Positions 15,204 through 15,568 of a stretch of DNA of 15,568 nucleotides are shown here, one piece after another. Numbering within the stretch: the first letter of the stretch is position 1; the number at the start of each line of letters is the position of its first letter. Source of the stretch: a bacterium (GTDB lineage Bacteria > Blakebacterota > Blakebacteria > Blakebacterales > Blakebacteraceae); contig JALGVQ010000085.1 in the NCBI GenBank assembly GCA_025774615.1, positions 1-15,568 of the forward strand, in the 5' to 3' direction. The translations under genes and the position numbers were made by a program. The notes beneath the pieces are model-generated. The model had not been told where the DNA came from. It saw only the letters and a program-made list of their open reading frames with translations, and ran no database searches.

Positions 15204-15568
15204 GTGAGGGGTCCCTTCGTCCGCACTGTTTTCCCTGCTGTATTCCCTGTTGCCGTTCTTCTGCTCCTTTCCGCCGGCTGTTCGAGCCGGACCGGTGATG
15301 ATGGTCGTGAGAGCATCCACGATCGTGTCGTGCATCTTGAGGATGAGCTACACTTGACTGTTCCCGATGTCCCCCGGTGGTGCGGTCAGCTCGACCTGGT
15401 GAAACAGAAGGTGGATGTCGGCGATTGTGATCTCTACGTGGAAGAGGAGGGCAGTGGGACGCCACTGGTGCTGATCAACGGGGGGCCGGGTGGCACGCAT
15501 CACGGTTTTCACCCATGGTTCTCCCGTGCCGCTGCTTTTTCCCGGGTCATCTATTATGACCAGCGGGG
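15204..15568 (+). CDS. Lipoprotein alpha/beta hydrolase, proline-iminopeptidase-like (3'-truncated by the window)
   Basis: Starts at GTG (15204) with GGAGG six bases upstream (15193-15197) and runs open to the window edge, 121 codons. The N-terminus has a hydrophobic segment ending LLLLSAGC, so Cys26 is a likely lipidation site and the protein is probably anchored in the envelope. Downstream, PLVLINGGPGG is the oxyanion-hole motif (HGGPG-like) of S33-type alpha/beta hydrolases, and RVIYYDQRG is the next conserved strand. The nucleophile elbow and catalytic His lie beyond the window. The substrate is unknown; S33 members cleave N-terminal proline from peptides or act on esters. It is divergent from the TetR operon. 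Confidence 0.8.
   Translation, partial: MRGPFVRTVFPAVFPVAVLLLLSAGCSSRTGDDGRESIHDRVVHLEDELHLTVPDVPRWCGQLDLVKQKVDVGDCDLYVEEEGSGTPLVLINGGPGGTHHGFHPWFSRAAAFSRVIYYDQR

Overview
The window is a moderately GC-rich stretch of chromosome from a diderm (Gram-negative) bacterium. The evidence for this is an outer-membrane barrel ending in Phe, a lipoprotein signal peptide, a periplasmic TlpA-like redoxin and an RND/MMPL pump. No marker allows firm taxonomy. The mix of a PA14 domain, a Gfo/Idh/MocA oxidoreductase, an M28 peptidase, an NhaC antiporter and a TetR-MMPL cassette would suit an environmental or marine lineage, but that is a guess. There are no tRNA or rRNA genes, CRISPR arrays or insertion sequences. 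Every other complete gene read as intact ends at a normal stop and several end in TGA, so TGA is a stop codon here unless recoded.

Layout. Positions 2-256 hold the end of a PA14-domain protein. It faces a cysteine-synthase-like PLP enzyme (minus) with a Cys-rich tail. Divergent from that is a Gfo/Idh/MocA oxidoreductase (plus). Next, on the minus strand, comes the most notable gene: a TlpA/thioredoxin-like protein (2588-3118) with an in-frame TGA exactly where the first redox-active Cys should be (U-G-G-C). A good candidate bacterial SECIS hairpin lies just downstream of the TGA. Ordinary gene calling would split it into two meaningless pieces; it is best read as a selenoprotein. Upstream of it (3263-5435, minus) lies a decayed hybrid histidine kinase (PAS-PAS-PAS-HisKA-HATPase-REC), broken by a one-base frameshift and by a deletion that removed the N box.

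Positions 5544-6944 (minus) encode an NhaC-type Na+/H+ antiporter, divergent from a secreted M28 metallopeptidase (7101-8555, plus). Positions 8626-9464 (minus) form a compact toxin-antitoxin-like pair: a DUF5615 PIN-like protein and an RHH/DUF433-like partner. A palindromic candidate operator sits inside its promoter.

Positions 9566-14888 (minus) form one tightly packed operon: a TetR regulator, an RND/MMPL exporter fused to a LolA-like periplasmic domain, and an outer-membrane barrel. The TetR and exporter genes overlap by ATGA, and the barrel starts 17 nt after the exporter stop. Together they look like a self-contained envelope lipid or hydrophobic-compound export system, controlled at an inverted repeat that overlaps the predicted transcription start. 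The window ends inside a lipoprotein alpha/beta hydrolase (15204 onward, plus) that starts at GTG.
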